A stretch of DNA of 64,000 bases. Origin: Salinigranum halophilum. Lineage in GTDB: Archaea > Halobacteriota > Halobacteria > Halobacteriales > Haloferacaceae. This document shows, in pieces, positions 8,755-17,626 of this stretch. The translations under genes were made by a program, and so were the position numbers. The number at the start of each line of letters is the position of its first letter. The first letter of the stretch is position 1. The notes beneath the pieces are model-generated. The model did no database searches. It saw nothing but the letters and a program-made list of their open reading frames with translations, and was not told the DNA's origin. The DNA lies in the NCBI RefSeq assembly GCF_007004735.1, contig NZ_SSNL01000005.1, positions 186,001-250,000 on the forward strand. The letters are read 5' to 3'.

Positions 8755-9375
8755 ATGCGCAGTGCCGTCATCGTCGCCGGGGGCCGCTCGACTCGCTTCG
8801 GCGACCGCGACAAGGCCGTCGCCGACCTCGGCGGCGTCCCGATGATTCGCCGGGTCGCCGAGCGACTCGCCGAGACGTGTGACCGCTTCGTCGTCAACTG
8901 TCGGGCGGACCAGCGCGACGCCATCGAAACCGCGATGGCGGGGCTGGACCCGACGGTCGCGCTCGACACCGACCCCGACAGGGGGCCCGTCGCCGGAATC
9001 GCGAGGGGGCTCCGCGCCGTCGACGCCGAGTACGCCGCCGTCGTCGCCTGCGACATGCCGTTCGTCGACCCCGCTTTCGTCGCGTACCTGTTCGACCGCG
9101 CGGCCGGCCACGACGCCGCCGTCCCGCGACCGGGGGAGTGGTACGAGCCGATGCAGGCCGTCTACCGGACGGGGGCGATGGCCGACGCCTGCGACGCCGC
9201 GCTCGCCGCAGCCGACGGGCAGGAGCCACGCATCCTCACACCCATCGAGGCCCTCGACTGCGTCGTCGTCGGGGGCGACGAGGTGGCCGCACACGCCACG
9301 AGCGACACCTTCGACAACCTCAACACCGCGGCGGAGTTCCACGCGGCGAACGAGCGATTCACGCCGGGCGAGTGA
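8755..9375 (+). CDS. mobA: Molybdenum cofactor guanylyltransferase
   Basis: A 206-residue nucleotidyltransferase that attaches GMP to molybdopterin to make the guanine dinucleotide cofactor needed by bis-MGD enzymes such as the nearby formate dehydrogenase. The protein begins MRSAVIVAGG and has the family signature GGRSTRFGDRDKA for GTP binding, then DRGPVAGIARGL and the metal-binding VVACDMPFVD. The length is usual for MobA. An ATG 21 bases upstream is in frame, but the family motif starts immediately after the ATG at 8755, so that start is chosen. Confidence 0.92.
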   Translation: MRSAVIVAGGRSTRFGDRDKAVADLGGVPMIRRVAERLAETCDRFVVNCRADQRDAIETAMAGLDPTVALDTDPDRGPVAGIARGLRAVDAEYAAVVACDMPFVDPAFVAYLFDRAAGHDAAVPRPGEWYEPMQAVYRTGAMADACDAALAAADGQEPRILTPIEALDCVVVGGDEVAAHATSDTFDNLNTAAEFHAANERFTPGE

Positions 9376-9392
9376 AGACGACGCGGGGCGAC

Positions 9393-10136
9393 TCAGGCGA
9401 ACACCTCGACGACGGGGTCGGGGGAGAGCAGTTGGGTGAGGACGACCCGGTCGAGCCTGTCCGAGTGTGCGAGCGCCTCGGCGGCGATTCGCTCGCCGGT
9501 CGCGCGGAGCGCGTCGTCGTCGACCATGTTCACGACGGCGACGACGCGGGCGTCGTCGGGGACGTCTTTCAGTCCCCCCTCGGGGTTGACGAGGACGCGG
9601 GCGACCGCTGTGGCGTCGAGGTCGTCACCGACGGCGACGCCGGTGAGCGCGGAGACGCGTTCGGGGCGGTGGACGCACGCTGTGGACAGCGGTTCGCCGA
9701 CGACGCGCGCGCTGGCGATAGGGAGCACCGTGTCGGCCCGTGAGGGGAGCTGTGGCTCGCGGTCGTCGGGAGCCTTCAACAGCCGGTTCCGCGCCCCGTC
9801 GGCCTTCACGAGCACCGGCCCGTCGTGTGTGGTCGCGAGGTCGTCGACGACGGCAGGGTCGTAGCCGCGGTAGCGGTCGTCGCGCTCGCGTTCGGGGACG
9901 AGCCCGAGCGGCCACGCGTCGTCACCGTCCCCGTGTGCGGCGAGTGCCGCGACGGGGTCGTCCGTGACGACGACGTCGGACACCTGCTCGTCGAAGATGG
10001 GGATTCGTACGGTCGACGTCACGACGGCGCGGTCGAGCGCCGAACCGAGCCGGTAGAGCGTCGTCTTCTTGCCGCCAGCACCGACGACCGCGACGCACTG
10101 TCTCCGGTCCGCGGCGAGCGCCGAGGGGAGGTCCAT
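9393..10136 (-). CDS. yqeC: YqeC-like putative selenium/molybdenum cofactor accessory protein
   Basis: A 247-residue protein with a P-loop-like motif (GAGGKKTTLYRLG) near the start, followed by VVTSTVRIPIFDEQ, VKADGARNRLLKAP and the late segment VVNMVDDDALR. This order matches the YqeC family, found beside molybdenum hydroxylase maturation genes in bacteria and linked there to a selenium-dependent cofactor. Its reaction is unknown. Neither a selenophosphate synthase nor a hydroxylase is in the window; the local partners are mobA, fdhA and the AOR-like gene. The start at 10136 (MDLPSALAADRR) is preferred over an ATG 24 bases further up. Confidence 0.8.
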   Translation of the reverse strand: MDLPSALAADRRQCVAVVGAGGKKTTLYRLGSALDRAVVTSTVRIPIFDEQVSDVVVTDDPVAALAAHGDGDDAWPLGLVPERERDDRYRGYDPAVVDDLATTHDGPVLVKADGARNRLLKAPDDREPQLPSRADTVLPIASARVVGEPLSTACVHRPERVSALTGVAVGDDLDATAVARVLVNPEGGLKDVPDDARVVAVVNMVDDDALRATGERIAAEALAHSDRLDRVVLTQLLSPDPVVEVFA

Positions 10137-10175
10137 CGTCGGAGTATGCGTCGTCGGCACAAAGAAGGTACGGGC

Positions 10176-11708
10176 TCAGTCGGCGTCCACACCGACCGCG
10201 TCGAGCAGTGCGTCGACGTCCATCCGAGCGACCAGCGCGGCCGCGCGGTCGTACGGCGTCTCCACCTCGTCGCTCGCGTCCACCCACGTCTCGCCGTTCG
10301 ATTCGAAGAGCGACCCGACGAACGACTCACGGACCGCTCGGTTCTCGAACAGGCCGTGGAGGTACGTGCCCACGACGCGCCCCCGGGCAGCGCCGAGTGC
10401 CGCCGTGGGGTCGCCGTCGACGGGCGCGAAGGGGGTCTCGACCGGCTCGGTCGCCCGTGTTCGGCCCTGGTGGATCTCGTAGCCGTCGACGGTGTCCCGG
10501 ACGCGACCCAGCGGCCCGTCCGCGGCGTCGATTCGCAGTCGCGTCGCGACGACGCGCTTCTCCTCGTCGAACCGCGTCTCGACGGGGAGCAGCCCGAGTC
10601 CCTCGACCACGTCGTCGTCGCCGGTCCCTTCGAGCGCCGCGTTCGTGAGCCGCTCGCCGAGGAGCTGGTAGCCGCCGCAGAGTCCGACGACGGGGCCCGA
10701 GAAGTCGCGCAGCCGGCCGCCGAAGTCGTGTGCGTGCAGCGCGAGCAGGTCGTCGACGGAGTTCTTCGTCCCCGGGATGACGACCGCGTCGGCGTCGTCG
10801 AGCGACGCGTCGAGCGCGCGGTAGGCGACCCGGACACCGGGCAACGACTCGAGCGGACCGAGGTCGGTGTAGTTGGCGATGTGGGGGAGACGCGGGACGA
10901 CCACGAGCACGCCCGTCTCGTCGGCGCGGCCGTCGTCGTCACCGCGGACCGTCCCCGACCGGGGAAGCGAGACGCTGTCCTCCTCTGGGAGCCCGGGGTC
11001 GTCGTAGGGGAGGACGCCGAGGACGGGGACCCCGGTGCGCGACTCGAGGGCGTCGAGTCCGGAGTCGAGCAGCGACGGGTCACCGCGGAACTTCGTGATG
11101 ACGACGCCACAGACCAGTTCCTGGAGGTCGTCGGGGACGAGTTCGAGTGTGCCGACGACGGCGGCGAACACCCCACCGCGCTCGATGTCGGCGACGATGA
11201 CGATACCGACGGCGTCCGACTCGCGCGCGAAGCGCGGCGTCTCGACGTTCGAGAGGTCGCGGTGGTGGAGGTTGATCTCGGCGATGGAGCCGGCACCCTC
11301 GGCGACGACGAGGTCGTGGTCGGCGGCGAGTCGTGCGTGCGCCGCGGCCGCGACGTCGCGTGCGCGGTGCCAGTGGTCGTCGTAGTACCTCCCGGCGGCG
11401 ACGTCCGCGACGGCGCGGCCGTCGAGGAGTAGTTGGGACTCGCCGCCGCCCTGTGGCTTGAGGAGGACGGGGTTGTGGTCGGTCGTCGGGGCGACCCGGG
11501 CGGCCCGCGCCTGGACGTACTGCGAGACGCCGACCTCGCCGAAGCCGTCGCCCGTCGCGCGGGGGACGGCGCGGGCGTTCGTGCTCATGTTCTGCGCCTT
11601 GAACGGGGCAACGTCAACCCCGCGGTCGGCGAGGAGTCGACAGAGGCCGGCGGCGACCGTGGACTTCCCCGCGTGGCTCGCGGTCCCGGCGACGAGGAGC
11701 GTCGGCAT
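10176..11708 (-). CDS. cbiP: Cobyric acid synthase (adenosylcobyrinate amidotransferase)
   Basis: A 510-residue glutamine-dependent amidotransferase that converts adenosylcobyrinic acid a,c-diamide to adenosylcobyric acid by four amidations. The N-terminal half is a dethiobiotin synthetase-like ATPase ([34 protein letters not shown]). The C-terminal half is a triad-type glutaminase with the nucleophile segment [13 protein letters not shown] and the late His in [10 protein letters not shown]. The length is typical. The ATG at 11708 directly precedes the P-loop; upstream in-frame codons are Arg-rich and were discarded. It sits apart from the main cobalamin operon but on the same strand. Confidence 0.93.
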   Translation of the reverse strand: MPTLLVAGTASHAGKSTVAAGLCRLLADRGVDVAPFKAQNMSTNARAVPRATGDGFGEVGVSQYVQARAARVAPTTDHNPVLLKPQGGGESQLLLDGRAVADVAAGRYYDDHWHRARDVAAAAHARLAADHDLVVAEGAGSIAEINLHHRDLSNVETPRFARESDAVGIVIVADIERGGVFAAVVGTLELVPDDLQELVCGVVITKFRGDPSLLDSGLDALESRTGVPVLGVLPYDDPGLPEEDSVSLPRSGTVRGDDDGRADETGVLVVVPRLPHIANYTDLGPLESLPGVRVAYRALDASLDDADAVVIPGTKNSVDDLLALHAHDFGGRLRDFSGPVVGLCGGYQLLGERLTNAALEGTGDDDVVEGLGLLPVETRFDEEKRVVATRLRIDAADGPLGRVRDTVDGYEIHQGRTRATEPVETPFAPVDGDPTAALGAARGRVVGTYLHGLFENRAVRESFVGSLFESNGETWVDASDEVETPYDRAAALVARMDVDALLDAVGVDAD

Positions 11709-11769
11709 ACCAGACGAGGCGCGCCCGGGGTACAAAGCCGTAGTGCCGGCGTGGCGGGCGCGCGGTCGC

Positions 11770-12090
11770 CTACCGCGTCGCGCGGGGGGTCGGCTCGGTC
11801 GTTCGGCGGACGCTCTCGGTCGCGTCGCGTCCGGGGTCGCCACGGCCCGTCGGCCCGACGCTCGTCACCCGCCAGCAGTTCCCGCGTGCGTGGAGCCGTT
11901 CCATCCCGACCGGAAGCGTCGTCCCCTCGGGCAGGTCCGCGAACACCGCGCGGAGGTCCGCGGCGAACGCGACCACCTGTCGACACTCGTTCGAGCCGTG
12001 CACTTCGACGGTCATCGTCCCGTGCTCGTTTACGCTCCGCTGGACGGTGACGACGTCGCGGGCGCGCTCGGCGGCAGTGGTAGCAGTCAC
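11770..12090 (-). CDS. Small uncharacterised protein between cbiP and cobA
   Basis: A 106-residue protein with a compact folded part (about residues 14-80) and a Thr/Arg-rich tail. The core includes [23 protein letters not shown] and [13 protein letters not shown], with one Cys in each of two strands. No catalytic motif or membrane segment is seen. Its place between two cobalamin genes on the same strand suggests co-expression but does not prove a role in that pathway. I do not recognise its function. Confidence 0.72.
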   Translation of the reverse strand: MTATTAAERARDVVTVQRSVNEHGTMTVEVHGSNECRQVVAFAADLRAVFADLPEGTTLPVGMERLHARGNCWRVTSVGPTGRGDPGRDATESVRRTTEPTPRATR

Positions 12091-12182
12091 GTGTGCACGA
12101 GACGGCGCGAGCCGTAGGGCACTGGTGCTTGTCCACTCAGGCCATTCAAGTGCGGGGGCGGGTCCAACGCTGACGACCCGCC

Positions 12183-12974
12183 TCAGTACTCGGTGCCGCG
12201 GCGCGCGCGCTGGCCGACGTCCATCGGATGCTTCGATTTTCGAACCTCAGTGACGAGGTCGGCGTGCTCCAGCAGGTAGGTCGGTTCCTCGTGGCCCCCC
12301 GTCAGGACGAGTTCGAGGTCGTCGGGGGCGTCCTCGACCAGCGCGACGAGGTCGTCGGGGTCGAGAAGGCCCATCGAGACGGCGTACAGTACCTCGTCGA
12401 GGACGAGCAGGTGGACGCCCTCCTCTGGCGGGGCGTCGAAGTCGAAGGGCGTCGAGAGGTCCGCCTCGACCGCGCAGTCGACGAGTTCACGGGTTCGCTC
12501 GAAGCCCGCTTCGACCTGCGCAGCGTGGTCGGCGTCGTCGCTCCCATCGGCCATGCCGGCCCACCCGTAGTGCCCGAGGTTCTCGTAGGTGAGCCCGGGG
12601 AGGGCGGCGATGGCGTTGTACTCCCCGCGGACCGCCTCGACGGAGTCCGCCCCGCCCTTCAGGAACTGAAGGAGGTGGACACGGAAGCCGTGTCCCGCCG
12701 CGCGGGCCGCCATGCCGAGTGCGGCCGTCGTCTTCCCCTTACCGTCGCCCCACCACACCTGGACGAGACCGAACTCCTCCGGCGCGTCTGGCGTGATGGG
12801 TCGTGCGTCGGGGCTGACTCCCCGTCCGGGGGTGTTGCGACGGACCGTCTCGGGCGTGACCGAGCTGTCAGAATCGGTATCAGAGGTCGTGCTCTCTCGT
12901 TCAGTATCGTGCTCGATACTCTCGTCCGCCTGTGCTGTGTCGGTCGGGTCCTCGCTCGCGTGACCGTCGTTCAT
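12183..12974 (-). CDS. cobA: Cob(I)yrinic acid a,c-diamide adenosyltransferase
   Basis: A 263-residue CobA/CobO-type corrinoid adenosyltransferase, which puts the adenosyl group on the reduced cobalt. After a long disordered acidic N-terminus (about 75 residues rich in Ser, Asp and Thr, unlike bacterial members), the catalytic domain begins VQVWWGDGKGKTTAALGMA, the unusual P-loop of the family. HLLQFLKGG, VLDEVLYA and VLTGGHEEP follow in the usual order. The start is taken at the ATG at 12974; an ATG 27 bases upstream is also in frame. Confidence 0.92.
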   Translation of the reverse strand: MNDGHASEDPTDTAQADESIEHDTERESTTSDTDSDSSVTPETVRRNTPGRGVSPDARPITPDAPEEFGLVQVWWGDGKGKTTAALGMAARAAGHGFRVHLLQFLKGGADSVEAVRGEYNAIAALPGLTYENLGHYGWAGMADGSDDADHAAQVEAGFERTRELVDCAVEADLSTPFDFDAPPEEGVHLLVLDEVLYAVSMGLLDPDDLVALVEDAPDDLELVLTGGHEEPTYLLEHADLVTEVRKSKHPMDVGQRARRGTEY

Positions 12975-13012
12975 CGGTTGGCATCGGCACCGAGAGAGCA
13001 AAAAGCCGGTCC

Positions 13013-13642
13013 TCAGCGGGAACTCAGTGAGAGTCCATCGTCATCGACGCGGACCTGAGTGTCGAAGATGGACGCGAAGGTGGAGACCGTCTGGCTGTCG
13101 TGTGCCATCGGGTCGAGGTGGAAGTGCGCGCGGACGCCGGCGTCGCTGAGGCGGGTCGTGAGGACGTGGAGGAACCGGGCGAGTCCCTCCCGACTGACGT
13201 ACTGCGAGAGCGTCGTCAGCGAATCGAACCGCAGACAGAGGTCGACGTCCTCGTCGGTCTCGAGCGTCGCGAGCGCGTTCAACACGCGGACGCCGAGCGT
13301 CGTGAGGTCGGCCGGGTCGTCGACGGTGTGGGCGCCGACGGCCGGGTCGTCGACGGTGTCGGTGACCGAGAGGCCGCCGCCGACGATGACGACGCGGAGT
13401 CTGTCGGGGCGGACCGAACAGTAGCTATCCCAGATGTCGACGACCTCCCGCGGCGTGTTGAGAAGCGTGACCCACAGGACGCGCGTCCGCTCGGGTGGAG
13501 AGGCAGTGAGAAGCGAGAAGCCGGTGTCGAGCGTGCGGGAGTCCATCGGTGAGCCCATCAGAAGCACGTTTGAGGGGCCGTCGAGCACGTCGCTCGGCAG
13601 TGCTCGACCGTTCCCCAGACGGCTGTCCCTCTCGTCTCCCAC
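13013..13642 (-). CDS. Degenerate RecA/KaiC-fold protein, first of a tandem pair
   Basis: A 209-residue protein of a haloarchaeal family that looks like a KaiC/RecA-fold ATPase without its Walker A loop. SNVLLMGSPMDSRTLDTG stands where the phosphate-binding loop would be but has no GKT/S. RLRVVIVGGG and LCLRFDSLTTLSQYVSRE resemble the central strands and Walker B region, and the end (HFHLDPMAHDSQTV) matches the KaiC-like C-terminal sheet. It probably does not hydrolyse ATP and may act as a signalling or docking module. The adjacent gene is a paralogue with the same order of elements. I cannot assign a function. Confidence 0.78.
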   Translation of the reverse strand: MGDERDSRLGNGRALPSDVLDGPSNVLLMGSPMDSRTLDTGFSLLTASPPERTRVLWVTLLNTPREVVDIWDSYCSVRPDRLRVVIVGGGLSVTDTVDDPAVGAHTVDDPADLTTLGVRVLNALATLETDEDVDLCLRFDSLTTLSQYVSREGLARFLHVLTTRLSDAGVRAHFHLDPMAHDSQTVSTFASIFDTQVRVDDDGLSLSSR

Positions 13643-13696
13643 GGTGGAGTTATCGTCTGTGATACTTATTATTAAACGTATCGGATTGATAATATT

Positions 13697-14353
13697 TCAG
13701 GAGCGTTCGGGGGCGGAGAGCGAGTCGAGCGCCGGCCGCCGACGGGTCAGGAGTTCGTCGCCGTCGATAGCGAGCCACACGTCACAGCTCGCGAGGAACG
13801 TGTGGACGGTCCGGACCTCGTGGACGGTCGGGTCGAGATGGTAACAGACCGCCGCGTCCGTGCCCGCGAGTCGACGGTGGAGCGCGTGGACGAACTGGAA
13901 CGCGTCGGCGAGCGGAACGTACTGCAGCAGCGTCGAGAGCGACTCGAGCCACAGTCGGCGCGTCTCCCCCGTCGCCGGCGGCGCCCGACCCTCGGTGAGC
14001 CTGATGCCGAGCGTCGTCAGGTCTGACGGCGACGCGACGTGGGCCCGTGAGTGTGGAGGTCCGTCGACGGGGGCGGACCCCGACCCGCGTCTGGTCTCGC
14101 CGACCTCGACGAGCGTCAGTGACGCGGGTGCGTCGCCGACGTGGGTCGACCACGCCCGGAGCATCGCGTCGGGAGGGCGGAGCATCGTCGCCCAGTGGGC
14201 GTGCGTCGCCGCCGGGACCGGTGACGAGAGGAACGAGAGCCCCGTCTCGGTCACCCGGTCGTCGCCACTAGGCCCGGTGAGGAGCACGCTGGTGGCGTCG
14301 CCGAGCGACTCACGGGACGTCGACGGGACTACCGGAGATTCGAAGCAGACCAC
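13697..14353 (-). CDS. Degenerate RecA/KaiC-fold protein, second of a tandem pair
   Basis: A 218-residue paralogue of the following gene: ATSVLLTGPSGDDRVTETG, LTLVEVGE, LWLESLSTLLQYVP and CYHLDPTVHEVRTVHTF align with its counterparts in order and spacing, including the absence of a Walker A lysine. It starts at a GTG (14353) with a possible box A (TCGATAACC) about 24 bases upstream. The pair probably arose by tandem duplication and then diverged strongly. It separates cobA from the downstream glycoside hydrolase. Confidence 0.75.
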   Translation of the reverse strand: MVCFESPVVPSTSRESLGDATSVLLTGPSGDDRVTETGLSFLSSPVPAATHAHWATMLRPPDAMLRAWSTHVGDAPASLTLVEVGETRRGSGSAPVDGPPHSRAHVASPSDLTTLGIRLTEGRAPPATGETRRLWLESLSTLLQYVPLADAFQFVHALHRRLAGTDAAVCYHLDPTVHEVRTVHTFLASCDVWLAIDGDELLTRRRPALDSLSAPERS

Positions 14354-14540
14354 AGAGACACCTGGTTCCGAGGTTATCGAGCTCGAAAATCAACGTGTCG
14401 GTATCGGACGCTTCGAATCGAGGTGGCCGCAGCCTCTACCAAGAATCGACAGCTCTAGCCGTATCTTTCGTCTTCGAATACCCGGTCGAAGACGGGGCGT
14501 CGACGGACGAGCCAGAGACGTTCAGACTCAGTCTCGAGAC

Positions 14541-15827
14541 TCAGGCGGTCGTCCACTCGAGGTACAGCGCCGCGCTCCAGGCGAAGTCGTCGCTCCCGCG
14601 GCCCTCGCCCGAACGAGGGTTGAAGTACTCGCGGAAGCCCTCGCGGTCGAGGAGCGCGAGGCTGTCGGCGCGGACCCTGTCGGCCGCGTCGGTCGCGTCG
14701 TACCGGCGGAGCCCCCGTTCGAGGAGCCAGTTGGTGTTCATCCAGACCGGCCCCCGCCAGTACCGGTCGGGGTCGAAGTCGTCACCCACGTAGGTCGGCA
14801 CCGCGTACGCGAGGTCGAAGAACTCGGCCGTGAGCGTCTCGGAGAGCCGTTCGAACTGCGCGGTGGTGGGAACCCCGCCGAGAACGGGGACGAGCCCGGC
14901 GACCGTCCGCTCGAGAAGCGGTTCGTCGGCGACGCGGTCGTAGGAGACGAACAGGCCCAACTCGTCCGACCAGAGCCGGTCGCGCATCACCGCCCGCGTC
15001 GCTGCGGCTTGGTCGCGCCACGTCGTGGCCGCGGCGTCGTCGCCGGCGCTCGCGTAGAGTGCGGCGAGGTCCTCGCACGCGCGCACGTAGACGCTATTGG
15101 TGAGGACGTCCTCGACGCGGAAGGGACAGCAGTCTCGCAGCGCCGACTCGTCCCAGCCGACCGCACGGCCCTGCTGGAGGAGCGCGACGTAGCGGTCGTA
15201 GTCCCAGTCGGTCGGCCGCTGGTCGGCGAGTTCCGCGGACTTCCTGTCGGCGCGCTCGTACTCGACCGGCCCGGGGTCGAAGCGTTCGAGCGGGCCGCGC
15301 CACGCGGGCGAGTCGTCCATCCCCGTCTCCCAGGGGTGGCGGGTGTAGACGACGCCGTCGGTCGAGCGCTCGCGCCGCCACCACGACAGGTGGTCGTCGA
15401 GCGGGTCGAGGACCCGGTCGCGGAAGTCGTCGTCGCCGGTCACCTCGTACACGTGGCGCGCGGCAGTCGCGACGACGGGCGGCTGTGAGATACCGCTGGT
15501 CTCCACGTCGTCGAAGCCCGCGTCCCACTCGGCCGGGCCGGGGAAGTAGCCCTCGGCGTCGGCCCAGAAGACGATCTGCGGGAGCATCCCGTTGGGCCAC
15601 GTCGCCGAGAGGAGCGTCTCGACCTCCGCCTTCGCCGCGTCGGGGTCGACGCCGGCGAGGCCGATAGCGATGAACGCCGAGTCCCAGCTCCACTGGAACG
15701 GATAGAGCGTCGACGATGGAATCGTGTAACCGTCGCGGCGGTTCGCGTCGAGCACGTCGATGGCTTCGGCGCGTCGCTCGGCGCGCGACGGCACGTCGGC
15801 GTCTTCGGTGTCGCCGTGGTCGGTCAT
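14541..15827 (-). CDS. Glycoside hydrolase with (alpha/alpha)6 barrel, GH63/MGH-like
   Basis: A 428-residue soluble enzyme of the six-hairpin glycosidase superfamily, resembling mannosylglycerate hydrolase and GH63 members. Key segments are FQWSWDSAFIAIG near the start, then HPWETGMDDSPAW (substrate and putative general-acid Asp region), and late WRGPVWMNTNWLL and EYFNPRSGEG, which holds the probable catalytic Glu. There is no signal peptide, so it is cytoplasmic. The substrate could be a compatible-solute glycoside or an oligosaccharide; the sequence does not decide. It sits between cobalamin genes but nothing links it to that pathway. Confidence 0.82.
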   Translation of the reverse strand: MTDHGDTEDADVPSRAERRAEAIDVLDANRRDGYTIPSSTLYPFQWSWDSAFIAIGLAGVDPDAAKAEVETLLSATWPNGMLPQIVFWADAEGYFPGPAEWDAGFDDVETSGISQPPVVATAARHVYEVTGDDDFRDRVLDPLDDHLSWWRRERSTDGVVYTRHPWETGMDDSPAWRGPLERFDPGPVEYERADRKSAELADQRPTDWDYDRYVALLQQGRAVGWDESALRDCCPFRVEDVLTNSVYVRACEDLAALYASAGDDAAATTWRDQAAATRAVMRDRLWSDELGLFVSYDRVADEPLLERTVAGLVPVLGGVPTTAQFERLSETLTAEFFDLAYAVPTYVGDDFDPDRYWRGPVWMNTNWLLERGLRRYDATDAADRVRADSLALLDREGFREYFNPRSGEGRGSDDFAWSAALYLEWTTA

Positions 15828-15879
15828 GAGACGAAGCGACGCGGACGGAGCGAAAGGGGTTTCGGTTCGCCGGGAGCGC

Positions 15880-16629
15880 TCACAGCCGCGTCACCGTCGC
15901 TCGGACGTCCGTGACGACGCCGTACGGCGCGCTCTCGACCGTCGGAAGTGCCTCGCCCGCGTACCGCGAGCGGAGGCTGGCGAGGACGGCGTCGCGGACG
16001 CACGCGCGCGTCGCTCGACCGACCGGCGTCGCGCTCCCCGAGAAGGGGGCCCGAGCGCCATCGGGGTCGCACGCGGCGACGACGGCGTCGGTGGTCGTCC
16101 CGGGCACGCCGACGACAGCGAGCAGGGTCGCGGCCTTCGCCTCGGCGGCGACGGTGAGCAGGTTCGGCAGCGCGCCCGGGGCCAGCGCCCGCGTGGTGCC
16201 CACGAGGACGTTGACCGTGCCGAGGTGACCCTCCTCGTCGGCGAGGGCGGGGTCGTCGTCGACGGCCTCGTCACCGACGGCCCGCTCGACCGGCAACGAC
16301 GCCGGGTTGGAGACGCCCGCGGTCGCGACCGCCGCCACACCGTCGAGCCGTGCGCGGCGAGCGTGTGCCTGGTCGACACCCGTCAGCAGTGTCGGTCCCG
16401 GGCGGTCGAAGCCGGCCTCGTCCCGCCGCGCGGCGACGTACGTCTCGAGGTCGGTCTCGGGCCAGCCCTCTGGGACGGTGATGTTGTACGCGACGTCGCC
16501 GACGGAGTCGCCGCCGTCCCAGCCGGTCGAGAGCCACCGGGTCTCGGGGCGGAACAGTCGGCAGACGCCCGCACGGACCGTCGTCTCGAACACGCCGTCG
16601 GGGCCCTGCGGGTCGTCCGGGTCAGACAC
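15880..16629 (-). CDS. cbiZ: Adenosylcobinamide amidohydrolase
   Basis: A 249-residue CbiZ enzyme, which removes the aminopropanol arm from adenosylcobinamide to give cobyric acid so that imported cobinamide can enter de novo synthesis. Family segments include TRWLSTGWDGGDSVGD, YNITVPEGW, AVATAGVSNPASLP and GTVNVLVGTTRALAPGAL, in the usual order. It starts at a GTG that overlaps the end of cobD by eight bases, so it is the last gene of the tight cobalamin operon. CbiZ is characteristic of archaeal salvage. Confidence 0.92.
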   Translation of the reverse strand: MSDPDDPQGPDGVFETTVRAGVCRLFRPETRWLSTGWDGGDSVGDVAYNITVPEGWPETDLETYVAARRDEAGFDRPGPTLLTGVDQAHARRARLDGVAAVATAGVSNPASLPVERAVGDEAVDDDPALADEEGHLGTVNVLVGTTRALAPGALPNLLTVAAEAKAATLLAVVGVPGTTTDAVVAACDPDGARAPFSGSATPVGRATRACVRDAVLASLRSRYAGEALPTVESAPYGVVTDVRATVTRL

Positions 16630-17626
16630 GGGCGAGCGCCTCCAGCAGCCTGTCGTTCTCCGCGCTGCGCTTGACGGCGACGCGGACGTGGTTCGCCAGC
16701 CCGAAGCTCCGACAGTCGCGGACGGCGATGTCCTCCGCGGCGAGGTGTTCGACCACCGAGTCGACGGACCGCGCGCCGACGTCGAGGAGGCAGAACGGCG
16801 CGTCGGAGTCGAACACCTCGTACCCCGCCTCGACGAGCGCCTCGCACATCCGCTCGCGCTCGCGGGCGACCCGCTCGCGCGTGCGCTCGACGAACGCGTC
16901 CTGTCGGAGGCAGTGCGCGCCGACGGCGGCGGCGGGCGTCGAGAGGTTCCACGCGGGGCGGGCCGTCTCGAGTCGCTCGTACGGGTCACCCGTCGCACAC
17001 GCGAACCCCATCCGAAGGCCGGGGAGGCCGAACAGCTTGGTCAGCGAGCGGCAGACGACGGTACCCGGAGTGCCTGCGAGCGACTCGGTCGTCGTGAAGT
17101 CGAGGAACGCCTCGTCGACGACCAGGAGCGTCCCTGCCCGACGACAGCGGGCGGCGAAGTCGGCGAGTGCCTCGGGGTCGACCAGTTCGCCCGTGGGGTT
17201 GTTCGGCGTGCAGACGACGGCGGCAGTGTGGTGCTCCGGGGTGGAGTCGAGCACCTCGTCGTGCGGGACGAACGCGGGAGTGGCCCCCTGGAGTCGGACC
17301 TCGCGGGCGTACTCGCCGAAGCTCGGGGTCGGGACGAGGACGGAGTCGCCCGGCGAGACGTGCGTCGCGAGCGCCAGTCGGATGGCCTCGGTACCGCCCG
17401 ACGTCGGCACCACCTCCTCGGCCGCACAGTCGACGTAGTCGGCGGCCGCCGCCCGGTAGTCGGCGTAGGCCTCGTCGGGGTATCGTGTCGAGGCGTCGAA
17501 CGCCGCCTCGTACACCTGTCTGACCCCCGGCGGACGCTCGGGGTTGGTGTTGGCACTGAAGTCGAGCCGAAGCGACGACCCGCCGTGGACCGCCCGCCCG
17601 GCGTCGGGAAGTGAATCAGGGTCCAC
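16622..17626 (-). CDS. cobD: Threonine-phosphate decarboxylase-type PLP enzyme
   Basis: A 334-residue class II aminotransferase-fold PLP enzyme. The conserved landmarks are FSANTNPERPP at the start, TSGGTEAIRLAL, CTPNNPTGELV, VVDEAFLDF and SLTKLFGLPGLRMGF, in which the Lys of SLTK binds PLP. In this setting it most likely decarboxylates L-threonine phosphate to aminopropanol phosphate for CbiB. Histidinol-phosphate aminotransferase is the close alternative, but the operon favours CobD. The GTG at 17626 is chosen because residues further upstream are Arg-rich and non-haloarchaeal; it overlaps cobT by 11 bases. Confidence 0.87.
   Translation of the reverse strand: MDPDSLPDAGRAVHGGSSLRLDFSANTNPERPPGVRQVYEAAFDASTRYPDEAYADYRAAAADYVDCAAEEVVPTSGGTEAIRLALATHVSPGDSVLVPTPSFGEYAREVRLQGATPAFVPHDEVLDSTPEHHTAAVVCTPNNPTGELVDPEALADFAARCRRAGTLLVVDEAFLDFTTTESLAGTPGTVVCRSLTKLFGLPGLRMGFACATGDPYERLETARPAWNLSTPAAAVGAHCLRQDAFVERTRERVARERERMCEALVEAGYEVFDSDAPFCLLDVGARSVDSVVEHLAAEDIAVRDCRSFGLANHVRVAVKRSAENDRLLEALARV

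Noticed and set aside
9825-11432. Open frame of 535 codons on the plus strand across yqeC and cbiP
   Set aside because: It lies opposite two recognised enzymes and has no recognisable motif.
16630-16998. N-terminal extension of cbiZ into cobD
   Set aside because: The extra residues are Ser/Arg-rich and overlap cobD out of frame; the GTG at 16629 gives the family start.
15880-17626. Possible frameshift or fusion between cobD and cbiZ
   Set aside because: Each has a complete domain with its own start and stop; the eight-base overlap is normal operon packing.
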